Shown one piece after another: positions 47,592 to 55,245 of a stretch of DNA of 64,000 nt. The translations under genes and the position numbers were made by a program. Each line of letters begins with the position of its first letter. Positions within the stretch are counted from its first letter, which is position 1. Under the pieces are notes generated by a model that was not told where the DNA came from, did not search any database, and was given only the letters and a program-made list of their open reading frames with translations. Source of the stretch: CF-162 sp963667205 (GTDB taxonomy: Bacteria > Chloroflexota > Dehalococcoidia > SM23-28-2 > RBG-16-64-32); assembly GCA_963667205.1 (NCBI GenBank), contig OY762959.1, forward strand, positions 1,116,001-1,180,000. The letters are read 5' to 3'.

Positions 47592-49286
47592 GTGGAAGAC
47601 CTGGGCCTCGTAGGCAGCCTGGCGATCGTCGTCGCCGCCGCACTCGTCGGCGGTGGCATCAGCCGCCTTCTGCGCTTACCAACCATCCTCGGCTACCTGG
47701 CCGCCGGCGTCGCCATCGGGCCGAACACCATCGGCCCCAGCGCGGACGTTGCAGACGTGCAGAAGGTCGCCGATCTCGGCGTGGCGCTCCTCATGTTCAC
47801 GATCGGCGTCCGTTTCTCGCTGCGTGAGCTGGCCGCCGCGCGCGGCATCGCCTTACTTGGTGGCGTGGTTGGCACAGTGCTCATTCTGGGCAGCGGCACG
47901 CTAGTGGGGCTGGCGCTGGGCCTGGATAAGGGCGAGGCGATCGTCCTGGGCATGATCGCCTCGATCTCGAGCACGATAGTGGCTTTGAAGCTGCTCGAGG
48001 ACAGCGGGCTTCTGACGGGACCGGCGGGCCGCATCGCCGTCGCCGTCGCTCTGGTGCAGGACTTGATTGTCGTCGTTTACATCGTCGCCGTACCGGTCGT
48101 CGGCGGCGGCGGCGACAGCGTGGGCCGCGAACTGGCGATCGCCGCCTCCACCGCCATCGCCGTGCTGGCCGGAGTCTGGCTCATCGGCAGCTTCGCCATC
48201 CCGCGAGTGCTGACCCGCGTCGCCCGCTCGAGCTCGCGGGAACTCTTCCTGCTGACAGTAGTCGCGCTTGCCCTGGGAACGGCGTCGCTGTCTTTCGAGG
48301 CCGGCCTGTCGCTCGCTTTCGGAGCGTTCCTCGCGGGCCTTCTCGTGTCAGAGTCGGACTACGCGCAGCGCACGATCGCGGAGGTCTTCCCGCTGCGCGA
48401 AGTGTTCGCGGTCGTCTTCTTCGTGGCGATCGGCATGCTGGTTGATCCGAACAGCCTCGTGGACGATCCGGAAATCGTCCTCGGCGTCGTCATCGTCGCA
48501 GTGCTGGGCAAGATGGTCACAGTGTCCGTGGCTTCGACACTGCTGCGATACCCGCCGCGGGCGATCGTCGCCGCGACGCTGGCGCTGGCCAATATGGGGG
48601 AATTCTCGTTTGTCATCGCGACAGAGGCGGTACGCGAGGATGTCATTGGCCCTGGCCTGGACGGGGCTCTGCTGACCGGCGTACTTCTGAGCATCGCCCT
48701 CAGCCCTCTCCTCTTCACCGCCCGCGGAAACATCTTTCGCGCCGTCGAGAGGTCACCGGCGCTCTCCTCACTCACAGCCGGACGGACGGAGGACCATATT
48801 CCGGGGGACGTGCGTCTGGCGGGCCACGCTGTGATCATCGGCTTCGGGCAGGCCGCTCAAGAAGTCGTGCGCGTGCTGTCGGCGCGCGGCTTCAGCTATG
48901 TCGTCGTTGACGAGGACCCCGGCAGTCTGCGCACGCTGGCGTCAGATGACGTGCCCTACGTAATCGGCAACCCGACGCTGCCGACGATTCTGGAGATGGT
49001 AGCTGTCGACCGCGCGCGGGTGATGGTGGTCACGGCAGGCGATCCAGGTACAGTCGAAGCCATCTGCATCTCGGCGCGGGAACTCAATCCGCGGCTGGAC
49101 ATCGTCGCACAAGGGGCGACGGAAGAGGGAAGGCACCGCCTGAACGAACTTGGCGTCTCGCAAATCGTGCATGCGGACTTCGAGCTGGGCATGCAGTTTA
49201 TGCGGCATACGCTGCACCGGTTCGGCCTGACGAACGCGGAGATACAAGCGCTGGTCGGCCGGCGGAGACGCGACGTCCTGCGCTAG
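47592..49286 (+). CDS. Monovalent cation:proton antiporter-2 (CPA2/KefB-like) with TrkA-N domain
   Basis: 564 residues from GTG 47592. Residues about 5-385 form roughly 12 membrane helices: LRLPTILGYLAAGVAIGPNTIG, VALLMFTIGVRFSLRELAA, IASISSTIVALKLLEDSG and SLAFGAFLAGLLVSESDY. Residues about 415-535 are a Rossmann RCK/TrkA-N domain (HAVIIGFGQAAQEVVRVLSARGFSYVVVDEDP). It exchanges K+ or Na+ for protons under nucleotide control. The stop overlaps the cyclophilin stop on the opposite strand through CTAG. Confidence 0.87.
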   Translation: MEDLGLVGSLAIVVAAALVGGGISRLLRLPTILGYLAAGVAIGPNTIGPSADVADVQKVADLGVALLMFTIGVRFSLRELAAARGIALLGGVVGTVLILGSGTLVGLALGLDKGEAIVLGMIASISSTIVALKLLEDSGLLTGPAGRIAVAVALVQDLIVVVYIVAVPVVGGGGDSVGRELAIAASTAIAVLAGVWLIGSFAIPRVLTRVARSSSRELFLLTVVALALGTASLSFEAGLSLAFGAFLAGLLVSESDYAQRTIAEVFPLREVFAVVFFVAIGMLVDPNSLVDDPEIVLGVVIVAVLGKMVTVSVASTLLRYPPRAIVAATLALANMGEFSFVIATEAVREDVIGPGLDGALLTGVLLSIALSPLLFTARGNIFRAVERSPALSSLTAGRTEDHIPGDVRLAGHAVIIGFGQAAQEVVRVLSARGFSYVVVDEDPGSLRTLASDDVPYVIGNPTLPTILEMVAVDRARVMVVTAGDPGTVEAICISARELNPRLDIVAQGATEEGRHRLNELGVSQIVHADFELGMQFMRHTLHRFGLTNAEIQALVGRRRRDVLR

Positions 49287-50245
49287 GCCTCAGTGATATC
49301 GATGCTGATGATCTTGTCGCCGGGAGGCGCGCCGGGGTTGGATGATGGATCGCGCGCCGTGATGCAGCGCACGACATCCATGCCGTCGGTCACCTCGGCG
49401 AAGACCGTGTACTGACCGTCCAGGTTCGACGCCACGCCCAGCGTCACGAACCACTGGCTACCGGCGCTATCCGGTTCGTTCGTCCGCGCCGCGCCGACTA
49501 CACCCTCCGTGTACGGCACCTCCGTGGTGAACTCTGCCGGGAGCGTATAGCCGGGCCCGCCGCTGCCGGTGCCGGTGGGATCGCCCGCCTGCGCGACGAA
49601 GCCCGGCAGCACGCGGTGGAACGTGACTCCGTCGTAGTAGCCGTCGCGGGCGAGGAAGACGAACGAATTGACGTGCCGCGGCGCCAGGTCCGGCCGCAGC
49701 GTCATCGTGAAATCGCCGCGCTCAGTGTGGATCAGGGCCGTGTAAGACTTCTCGGGATCGATTATCTGCTCGGGCGCGCTGTCGTAACTCTTCACTGTGG
49801 CCTCCGTTGTATCTGCTGTGGGATCGGGACAATCGGTTGTCGCTGTTGGCGCCAGCGTCGGCGCGTCCGTGGCCAGCTCTTCGCGGGCGTCCACAAAGCA
49901 GACGACGGAGCGATCGTCGGCGTTGTCCCAGCTGTCCTCCGTCGGATACAAGGTAAAGGCCGTTGTCCCCGAGCAGTTCGCGAGCACGGCGGTCTCGATA
50001 GCGCCGAGGCCCGGCCATGAGGCTCCGCTCATGTCGAAGGACTGCGCGACCTTAATGGCGTCCGGCGCGGAGCAGTCCGCAGGCTCCAGCGAGTCGATCT
50101 GCTGCGCTCCCGCATCTGGGCGGACAACGCAGTCGCCGACCTCGAGATCAGTGAGGCTCTCGTCGAGCGTTGTGCCAGCGTTCAGGAGTATTACGACCAC
50201 GATCGCGGCCGCGACGAGCGGGATGGCCCAAGGTGGGATAAGCAT
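49283..50245 (-). CDS. Membrane-anchored cyclophilin-type peptidyl-prolyl isomerase with septum-formation-like domain
   Basis: 320 residues from ATG 50245 (MLIPPWAIPLVAAAIVVVILL), an N-terminal anchor. Residues about 30-115 (LEVGDCVVRPDAGAQQIDSLEPADC through DDRSVVCFVDA, with four Cys) resemble the septum-formation-type extracellular domain. Residues about 160-320 form the cyclophilin: FTMTLRPDLAPRHVNSFVFLARDGYYDGVTFHRVLPGFVAQAGDPTGTGSGGPGY, intact. It probably folds or remodels proteins outside the membrane. The open frame upstream of 50245 has no homology. Confidence 0.8.
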   Translation of the reverse strand: MLIPPWAIPLVAAAIVVVILLNAGTTLDESLTDLEVGDCVVRPDAGAQQIDSLEPADCSAPDAIKVAQSFDMSGASWPGLGAIETAVLANCSGTTAFTLYPTEDSWDNADDRSVVCFVDAREELATDAPTLAPTATTDCPDPTADTTEATVKSYDSAPEQIIDPEKSYTALIHTERGDFTMTLRPDLAPRHVNSFVFLARDGYYDGVTFHRVLPGFVAQAGDPTGTGSGGPGYTLPAEFTTEVPYTEGVVGAARTNEPDSAGSQWFVTLGVASNLDGQYTVFAEVTDGMDVVRCITARDPSSNPGAPPGDKIISIDITEA

Positions 50246-50353
50246 ACTCGTGCGATTATCCCGTCCACTTCTGCTACGGTCAAAAGGCGCCGGGGTATCC
50301 AATTCAAGCGCGGCGGCGTTTATGCTACTGAGCAGCGACTGACGGAGGCAGCG

Positions 50354-51148
50354 ATGGACAACAGGCCGATAGGAATGTTCGACTCGGGCGTCGGTGGGCT
50401 TTCGATCTGGCGGACCATACGCAAGCTCCTGCCGGACGAGAGCCTGGACTTCCTGGCCGACAGCGGCCACGTCCCCTACGGCGAGAAGTCGACGGCGGAG
50501 CTGTGCGACTTGACTTCGCGCATCACGCGCTTTCTCCTGGACCGCGACGCCAAGCTGATCGTCGCCGCCTGCAACACCGCCACCGTCCACGCCATCGGCC
50601 ATCTGCGCGAGACGTTCCCGGAGACGCCGTTCGTCGGCGTCGTGCCTGTCGTCAAGACGCTCTCCAGCCACACGCGTACCGGCACGATCGCCGTGCTATC
50701 GACACCGGCGACTTCATCGAGCGAATACCTGGCCGGCCTGATCCGCGAGTTCGCGCCCGACAAGGAGGTCGTCAACGTCGGCTGCGACGGTTTGGAGAAC
50801 ATGGTCGAAGCGGGCGAGGTGCGCACGCGCGCCACGACGGCGCTCCTGGCGCGGCACCTGGCGCCCGTCAAGGCGAGCCGTGCCGACGTCGTCGGCCTTG
50901 GCTGCACGCACTACCCCTTCCTGCGACACCGCATCAAGAACATGCTCGGACCCGGCGTGCGGGTATACGACCCGTCACGGCCCGTCGCGCGCCGCGTCCG
51001 CCAGCTCCTCGAGGAGCGGGACGCCCTGGCCGGCAAGGCGGCCGCGCGCTTCCGCTTCTACACCACCGGCGACGCCGACCTCGTCGGCGAAGTCGCCCGT
51101 AAGCTGCTGCGGACGCCCGTGCCGCAAGTCGAACACGTCGAAATCTAG
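50354..51148 (+). CDS. murI: Glutamate racemase
   Basis: 264 residues. Catalytic residues visible: D10 (FDSGVGG), C73 in AACNTATVHA and C184 in GLGCTHYPFL, with the HVPYG loop. It converts L- to D-glutamate for peptidoglycan, implying that this organism makes a murein wall, in keeping with the M23-like protein. ATG 50354 follows GGAGG. Confidence 0.93.
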   Translation: MDNRPIGMFDSGVGGLSIWRTIRKLLPDESLDFLADSGHVPYGEKSTAELCDLTSRITRFLLDRDAKLIVAACNTATVHAIGHLRETFPETPFVGVVPVVKTLSSHTRTGTIAVLSTPATSSSEYLAGLIREFAPDKEVVNVGCDGLENMVEAGEVRTRATTALLARHLAPVKASRADVVGLGCTHYPFLRHRIKNMLGPGVRVYDPSRPVARRVRQLLEERDALAGKAAARFRFYTTGDADLVGEVARKLLRTPVPQVEHVEI

Positions 51149-51168
51149 GGGCGCCGCTCGGCGCCGGC

Positions 51169-51420
51169 TCAAACGAGCGGTGCGGGGAGGCTTTCGTCCT
51201 CACGGCGCGGTGGCGGCTCTGCCCGGCCCCCGCTGTGATCCCGGCTGATGTCCGGGCAGTCGCCCGTATTCGTCGGCAGGCCGGCGTCGCCGCGCAGCAC
51301 TAACAGCGCGTCCACGTGGTTCACCTGCTGCGAGCAGTTGTGGGCCAGCGTCCGGGATGCCAGGCGCCGACATAATGAATGCGACTCTGCCCGGCCCCCT
51401 CGGACCGATAGCCCTCTGAC
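51169..51420 (-). pseudogene. Relic of a dockerin-type module
   Basis: In the 350-nt stretch between murI and the tRNA, the minus strand has a frame reading ASRTLAHNCSQQVNHVDAL, then LVLRGDAGLPTNTGDCPDI, clearly related to the first dockerin loops of the 6.2-12.3 kb proteins (NNCSGSVDPVDSLVTLRADAGL). It has no start, signal peptide or second loop. CTCTGCCCGGCCCCC occurs at 51217-51231 and 51385-51399, flanking it. Interpreted as a decayed fragment. Confidence 0.5.
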
Positions 51421-51457
51421 GATGTCGAGGTCGCGATCGGCAGCGAGACTTGGGCGC

Positions 51458-51486
51458 TCGACTACAGCCCAATTCGTATCTACAAT
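51458..51486 (+). promoter_or_regulatory. tRNA-Thr promoter
   Basis: TCGACT at 51458-51463, 17-nt spacer, TACAAT at 51481-51486, 12 nt before the tRNA. Confidence 0.45.
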
Positions 51487-51498
51487 GGCCGCACGGGA

Positions 51499-51573
51499 GC
51501 CAACGTAGCTCAGTGGTAGAGCAGCTGTTTCGTAAACAGCAGGTCTTCGGTTCGAATCCGAACGTTGGCTCCA
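51499..51573 (+). tRNA. tRNA-Thr (CGT)
   Basis: Complete cloverleaf with encoded CCA: acceptor GCCAACG/CGTTGGC, D arm GCTC/GAGC, anticodon arm GCTGT-TTCGTAA-ACAGC (anticodon CGT), T arm TTCGG/CCGAA with TTCGAAT loop. A T-run follows directly (GCTTTTTG). Confidence 0.93.
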
Positions 51574-51632
51574 GCTTTTTGTATCTAAGACGGGCTCCCC
51601 CGTCGACTCACGGACACCGGTGGCAAAACGGG

Positions 51633-51658
51633 AGGGAGCCGGCCCTGACCGGCTCCCT
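51633..51658 (+). terminator. Hairpin downstream of tRNA-Thr
   Basis: AGGGAGCCGG (51633-51642) pairs perfectly with CCGGCTCCCT (51649-51658) around loop CCCTGA, followed by GTCTTGTCC. The rest of the 379-nt gap (51574-51952) shows nothing else that I recognise. Confidence 0.55.
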
Positions 51659-51936
51659 GTCTTGTCCAGCGGCGGAAGGGGGTAACCGCACCGCTCTTTC
51701 TAACTGCTACCTTACGCCAGAGCCGCCCCCGCCGATGTAAGCTCGCTTACGCTGACGCGCGTTCGCGAATCGACCGGGCTACCCCGATCGGGCTTGGTGG
51801 CGGAGATCGTCGGATGGTACCAGGCCCAGGTGAGCCTCAGCAACTGCTCTCTCTGCCTCAGTCCTGCCTCTTACCCCAGGGCGGGCTGCAATCGAACGCG
51901 GGTTGCCGGTCCGGCGGAATGAATACCGGGTTCCGC

Positions 51937-51942
51937 TATACT
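51937..51942 (+). promoter_or_regulatory. -10 element close to the DinB-like start
   Basis: TATACT, 10 nt before ATG 51953, with no Shine-Dalgarno between; suggests a leaderless or near-leaderless mRNA. Confidence 0.4.
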
Positions 51943-51952
51943 GCCTCCACTG

Positions 51953-52393
51953 ATGGACGCAGCGACGATCCGCGCGCAGGTGGATGACGACCGCGCCGAG
52001 TGGGGGCGGCTGCAGGCGCTGCTGGACGCGCACCCGGAAGGGCGGCTGCACGACCCGGAGGCGCCGGACTGGACCAGCCGCGACATCTACACCCATCTCG
52101 CCCACATGATGGAGTGGACGGCAAAGGAGATTGAGCGCGTGGCAGCCGGCGAGCCCAAGCGTGCGACTGACACGTCGGTCTCCGAAGACGACTGGAACGC
52201 GAAGCTGCGCGAGCGCTACCAGCACATGAGCTTGGAAGAGGCCCGCAAGTGGGCGAACGAAGCTTTCGAGTACCGGGAGAGCACGATCGAGGCCGTGCCG
52301 CTGGCGCGCTGGGACGACGAGCTAGTCGAAGTCGCCAGCCACGACGGCGCCGACCACTTCCGCGGCCACCTCGGCTATCTCGTCGTGGACTGA
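51953..52393 (+). CDS. DinB/maleylpyruvate-isomerase-N-like protein
   Basis: A 146-residue helical-bundle protein: DWTSRDIYTHLAHMMEWTAKEIERV with the first metal His, and DGADHFRGHLGYL with the HxxxH pair at the C-terminus. This arrangement fits the DinB superfamily. The substrate is unknown. Convergent with another DinB-like gene 8 nt away. Confidence 0.7.
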   Translation: MDAATIRAQVDDDRAEWGRLQALLDAHPEGRLHDPEAPDWTSRDIYTHLAHMMEWTAKEIERVAAGEPKRATDTSVSEDDWNAKLRERYQHMSLEEARKWANEAFEYRESTIEAVPLARWDDELVEVASHDGADHFRGHLGYLVVD

Positions 52394-52401
52394 GAGCGGG
52401 C

Positions 52402-52881
52402 CTACGTGCCGGCGCCGGAGATGTCAGACAGGTGGATCAGCACGTGGTCGCGGATGTCCTCATCCAGGATCAGCGCGCCCAGCTCACCCTCCGTCTGCCA
52501 CGGCGTCCGGATCTGCTTCGTGAAGAGCTCGTCGGGCGTGGCCTGGACGACTTTCACCGCCTGCTCGTAAGTGCCGTTCAGCTCCTGGAGGATCTCCGAG
52601 ACCGGCTTCTCCATCCGCATCGCCACCTGGCTCTCGTTGAAATCGTTGATGTCGCCGCCGCCGCCGCCCGGCAATTTCGCCGGCTCGGGAGCGTTGGCCG
52701 CCGCGATGAGGAACGCCGGCACATTCGCCGATAGCGCGACGTGGCAGAGGATCTGCTTGGCGTTCCAGCCGTTCTCGTACACGCCTTTGTCCCAGGCTGC
52801 GTCCGGCATCACCGAAGCAACGCGCGCCGCCGCCGCCTGCGCCTGCCGAATCCCCTCGATGAACCCGTCCTTTGATGCCAT
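52402..52881 (-). CDS. DinB-superfamily protein
   Basis: A 159-residue protein: GWNAKQILCHVALSANVPAFLIAAA with the first His, and DEDIRDHVLIHLSDI with the C-terminal His pair. Similar in organisation to the gene at 4342-4869 (GWNGRQILAH). GGAGGC precedes the ATG. It lies downstream of pdxS on the same strand with a 12-nt gap, so the two are probably co-transcribed. Function unknown. Confidence 0.7.
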   Translation of the reverse strand: MASKDGFIEGIRQAQAAAARVASVMPDAAWDKGVYENGWNAKQILCHVALSANVPAFLIAAANAPEPAKLPGGGGGDINDFNESQVAMRMEKPVSEILQELNGTYEQAVKVVQATPDELFTKQIRTPWQTEGELGALILDEDIRDHVLIHLSDISGAGT

Positions 52882-52893
52882 TCGTGCCTCCTT

Positions 52894-53781
52894 CTACCAG
52901 CCGCGCCTGGCGAGGCGCTCTTCTTCACTGATGCTGCCGACAGCGATGCCCGACATCGGCTGGCCAAGCCCCTTTGAGACTTCGGCGATCACGGCAGGAT
53001 CGTTGTAGTGCGTCACCGCCTGCACGATCGCGTGGGCGCGCGGCGCCGGATCGGCAGACTTGAAGATGCCGGAGCCGACGAAGACGCCGTCGGCGCCAAG
53101 CTGCATCATGAGCGCGGCGTCAGCGGGCGTCGCCAGACCACCGGCCGCGAAGTTCACGACGGGCAGGCGTCCCAGCGCCTTGGTCTCCTTGAGCAGGTCG
53201 TACGGGGCGCCCAGGCTCTTGGCCTCCGACATCAGTTCGTCGATGGGGAGGTTCTGCAGGCGGCGGATGCCGTCCCAAACGGAGCGCATGTGACGGACCG
53301 CTTCGACGACGTCGCCGGTGCCGGCCTCGCCCTTCGTGCGGATCATCGCCGCCCCCTCGCCGATGCGCCGCAGCGCCTCGCCCAGGTCACGGCAGCCGCA
53401 GACGAACGGCACCTTGAAGTCCCACTTGTTGACGTGGTGGGCCTCGTCGGCGGGCGTCAGCACTTCGGACTCGTCGATGTAGTCGACGCCCATCGACTCC
53501 AGCACCTGCGCCTCGACGAAGTGGCCGATCCTCACCTTCGCCATCACCGGGATGCTGACCGAGTCCATGATGCGCTGGATGATCTCCGGGTCGGACATGC
53601 GGGCGACGCCGCCGCTGGCGCGGATGTCGGCCGGCACGCGTTCGAGCGCCATGACAGCGCAGGCGCCGGCCTCCTGGGCGATCGTCGCGTGCTCGGGCGT
53701 GACGACGTCCATGATGACGCCGCCCTTGAGCATCTGCGCAAGGCCGCGCTTGACTGTGTCGGTTCCGGTTTCGATAGCCAT
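52894..53781 (-). CDS. pdxS: Pyridoxal 5-prime-phosphate synthase, synthase subunit
   Basis: 295 residues from ATG 53781, preceded by GGAGG. Hallmarks: KRGLAQMLKGGVIMDVVTPEHA (with D25), catalytic K82 in VMAKVRIGHFVEAQ, K150 in MIRTKGEAGTGDVVEAVRH and NFAAGGLATPADAALMMQLGADGVFVGSGIFKS. It makes PLP from ribose 5-phosphate, glyceraldehyde 3-phosphate and ammonia; the glutaminase PdxT is not adjacent. PLP is needed by GcvP and the aminotransferase here. Confidence 0.95.
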   Translation of the reverse strand: MAIETGTDTVKRGLAQMLKGGVIMDVVTPEHATIAQEAGACAVMALERVPADIRASGGVARMSDPEIIQRIMDSVSIPVMAKVRIGHFVEAQVLESMGVDYIDESEVLTPADEAHHVNKWDFKVPFVCGCRDLGEALRRIGEGAAMIRTKGEAGTGDVVEAVRHMRSVWDGIRRLQNLPIDELMSEAKSLGAPYDLLKETKALGRLPVVNFAAGGLATPADAALMMQLGADGVFVGSGIFKSADPAPRAHAIVQAVTHYNDPAVIAEVSKGLGQPMSGIAVGSISEEERLARRGW

Positions 53782-53850
53782 GGGCACCTCCGTGGAGTGG
53801 AAATCCAGTATAAGCGGCCGAACGGGGAAGTTGAAGCGGAGGCGAACGGT

Positions 53851-53856
53851 TACGAT
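53851..53856 (+). promoter_or_regulatory. -10 element of the phosphoesterase gene, leaderless
   Basis: TACGAT, 6 nt before ATG 53863; no Shine-Dalgarno between. TTGAAG lies 14 nt upstream, shorter than usual spacing. Confidence 0.4.
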
Positions 53857-53862
53857 TGGCGC

Positions 53863-54411
53863 ATGCGCATCGGCCTGATATCGGACACGCACATACCGGT
53901 GGCTCAGAAGTCGCTCTGGCCCCAGGTCTACGAGGCGCTGAAAGGCGTCGACCTGATCATGCACGGCGGCGACCTGATGGTACCCGATGTGCTCGACTGG
54001 CTCGAAGAGGTGGCGCCGGTGATGGCCGTCGAGGGCAATGGCGACTACACAGGCTTCGAGCGCTCCGTGCCGCCGGCAGACCCGCGCCTCTCGGAGGCGA
54101 AGGTGCTGACGCTCGGCGTGGCCGGCCCAAAGCAGCTACGCATCGGGCTCGTCCACGACTTCCAGCTGCCGGAGGCGCCGCCCCTGAGCACGATAGAGGG
54201 GCAGATGAAGCACAATTTCGGTGGCCCGGTCAACGTCATTGTCCGCGGCAGCACCCACCGCGCCGAGGTGACGACGGTCAAGGGCGTGCTGATCGTGAAC
54301 CCGGGCAGCCCGACGTTCCCCAACCACATGAGCACGCGCCTCGGTACCGTCGGCTTCCTCGACATCGACGACTTTGGCCGCGTGCAGCCGTCGATCCTCC
54401 AGCTCGAGTAA
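53863..54411 (+). CDS. YfcE/MJ0936-type metallophosphoesterase
   Basis: 182 residues. Calcineurin-like motifs: GLISDTHIP (DxH), MHGGDLMVPDV (GD), VEGNGDYTG (GN), and VRGSTHRAEV, where GxTH is typical GHTH with Ser replacing the first His. A small phosphodiesterase of the YfcE group; the physiological substrate is unknown. Divergent from pdxS over an 81-nt spacer. Confidence 0.82.
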   Translation: MRIGLISDTHIPVAQKSLWPQVYEALKGVDLIMHGGDLMVPDVLDWLEEVAPVMAVEGNGDYTGFERSVPPADPRLSEAKVLTLGVAGPKQLRIGLVHDFQLPEAPPLSTIEGQMKHNFGGPVNVIVRGSTHRAEVTTVKGVLIVNPGSPTFPNHMSTRLGTVGFLDIDDFGRVQPSILQLE

Positions 54412-54414
54412 CGG

Positions 54415-55245
54415 CTAGCCGCGGATCGCTTCCGCGCTGAAGGCGCGGAACACTGTCGTCAGCGCGCTGAACTCCGGCGCCGGATCGTTGTTCACGAGCC
54501 CGACGAGGCTGTCGCTGCGAAAGCCGATCGGTACGCGGAGCGCTTCGAGCAGGCGCAGCCCGTTGTACGCGAGCACGTACGGCACCGGCAGAAAGAGCGG
54601 CCTGCGGTCGATAGCGCGCGTGATTGTCGAGAGGATCTCGCGGTAGGTGCGAGGCTCCGGGCCCGCGGCGATGACCGGCCGCTCAGGAAGCGGCCCGTCG
54701 CTCAGCTCCAGCACGACCCGCGCCAGGTCTTCACTGTGGCAGGTGTACAGCTCCTGATCGCCGGCGATCAGCGGCACGATCGGCGACCGCCGAATGACCC
54801 GACCCATCGCGCCGACGATGCCACCAGCCTCGCGGTCGTAGACGAGGCCGGGCCGGACGATCACAACCTCCGGGTGATGCTCGCGCGCCTGTCTCTCGAC
54901 CGCCAGCTTGGCGCGCCCGTATTTCGAGCGACAGCCTTCGAACGCGCTCATGCTGGAGACGAAGGCGACGCGCCGCACGCCTGCCTCGCGCGCCGCCGCG
55001 AACAGCGCAAGGGTGCCCGCGACGTTGGCACGCTCGATCTCCGCCCACGACCGAGGCCGGAAGTCGTAGGCGCAGTGCACGAGCACGTCGGCGCCGGCCA
55101 GCGCGTCCGCCACAAGTGGCTCACCGAGCGCAAACCGGGGCTCTGAGTGGCGGGTCAGCGTCCGCACCTCGCCCTCTTTCGCGAGGTGCCCTGCGATGCG
55201 CGAGCCGACGAAGCCGTTGGCGCCAGTCACTGCGCAGACGGTCAT
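54415..55245 (-). CDS. NAD-dependent epimerase/dehydratase family protein
   Basis: A 276-residue extended SDR: VTGANGFVGSRIAGHLAKEG (about 6-25), HCAYDFRP, SSMSAFEGCRSKYGRAKLAVE with the YxxxK pair, and IVRPGLVYD. Sugar-nucleotide or steroid-type substrates are possible; none can be named. Its start overlaps the stop of the GMC oxidoreductase gene by ATGA, so the two products probably act in one pathway. Confidence 0.82.
   Translation of the reverse strand: MTVCAVTGANGFVGSRIAGHLAKEGEVRTLTRHSEPRFALGEPLVADALAGADVLVHCAYDFRPRSWAEIERANVAGTLALFAAAREAGVRRVAFVSSMSAFEGCRSKYGRAKLAVERQAREHHPEVVIVRPGLVYDREAGGIVGAMGRVIRRSPIVPLIAGDQELYTCHSEDLARVVLELSDGPLPERPVIAAGPEPRTYREILSTITRAIDRRPLFLPVPYVLAYNGLRLLEALRVPIGFRSDSLVGLVNNDPAPEFSALTTVFRAFSAEAIRG

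Noticed and set aside
51779..52225. Minus-strand ORF over the DinB-like gene and the upstream gap
   Set aside because: No recognisable domain; it is antisense to the DinB motifs, and the gap portion has no start signal.
52894..53781. pdxT partner next to pdxS
   Set aside because: Neighbouring frames encode DinB-like and phosphoesterase proteins; no glutaminase motif is present.
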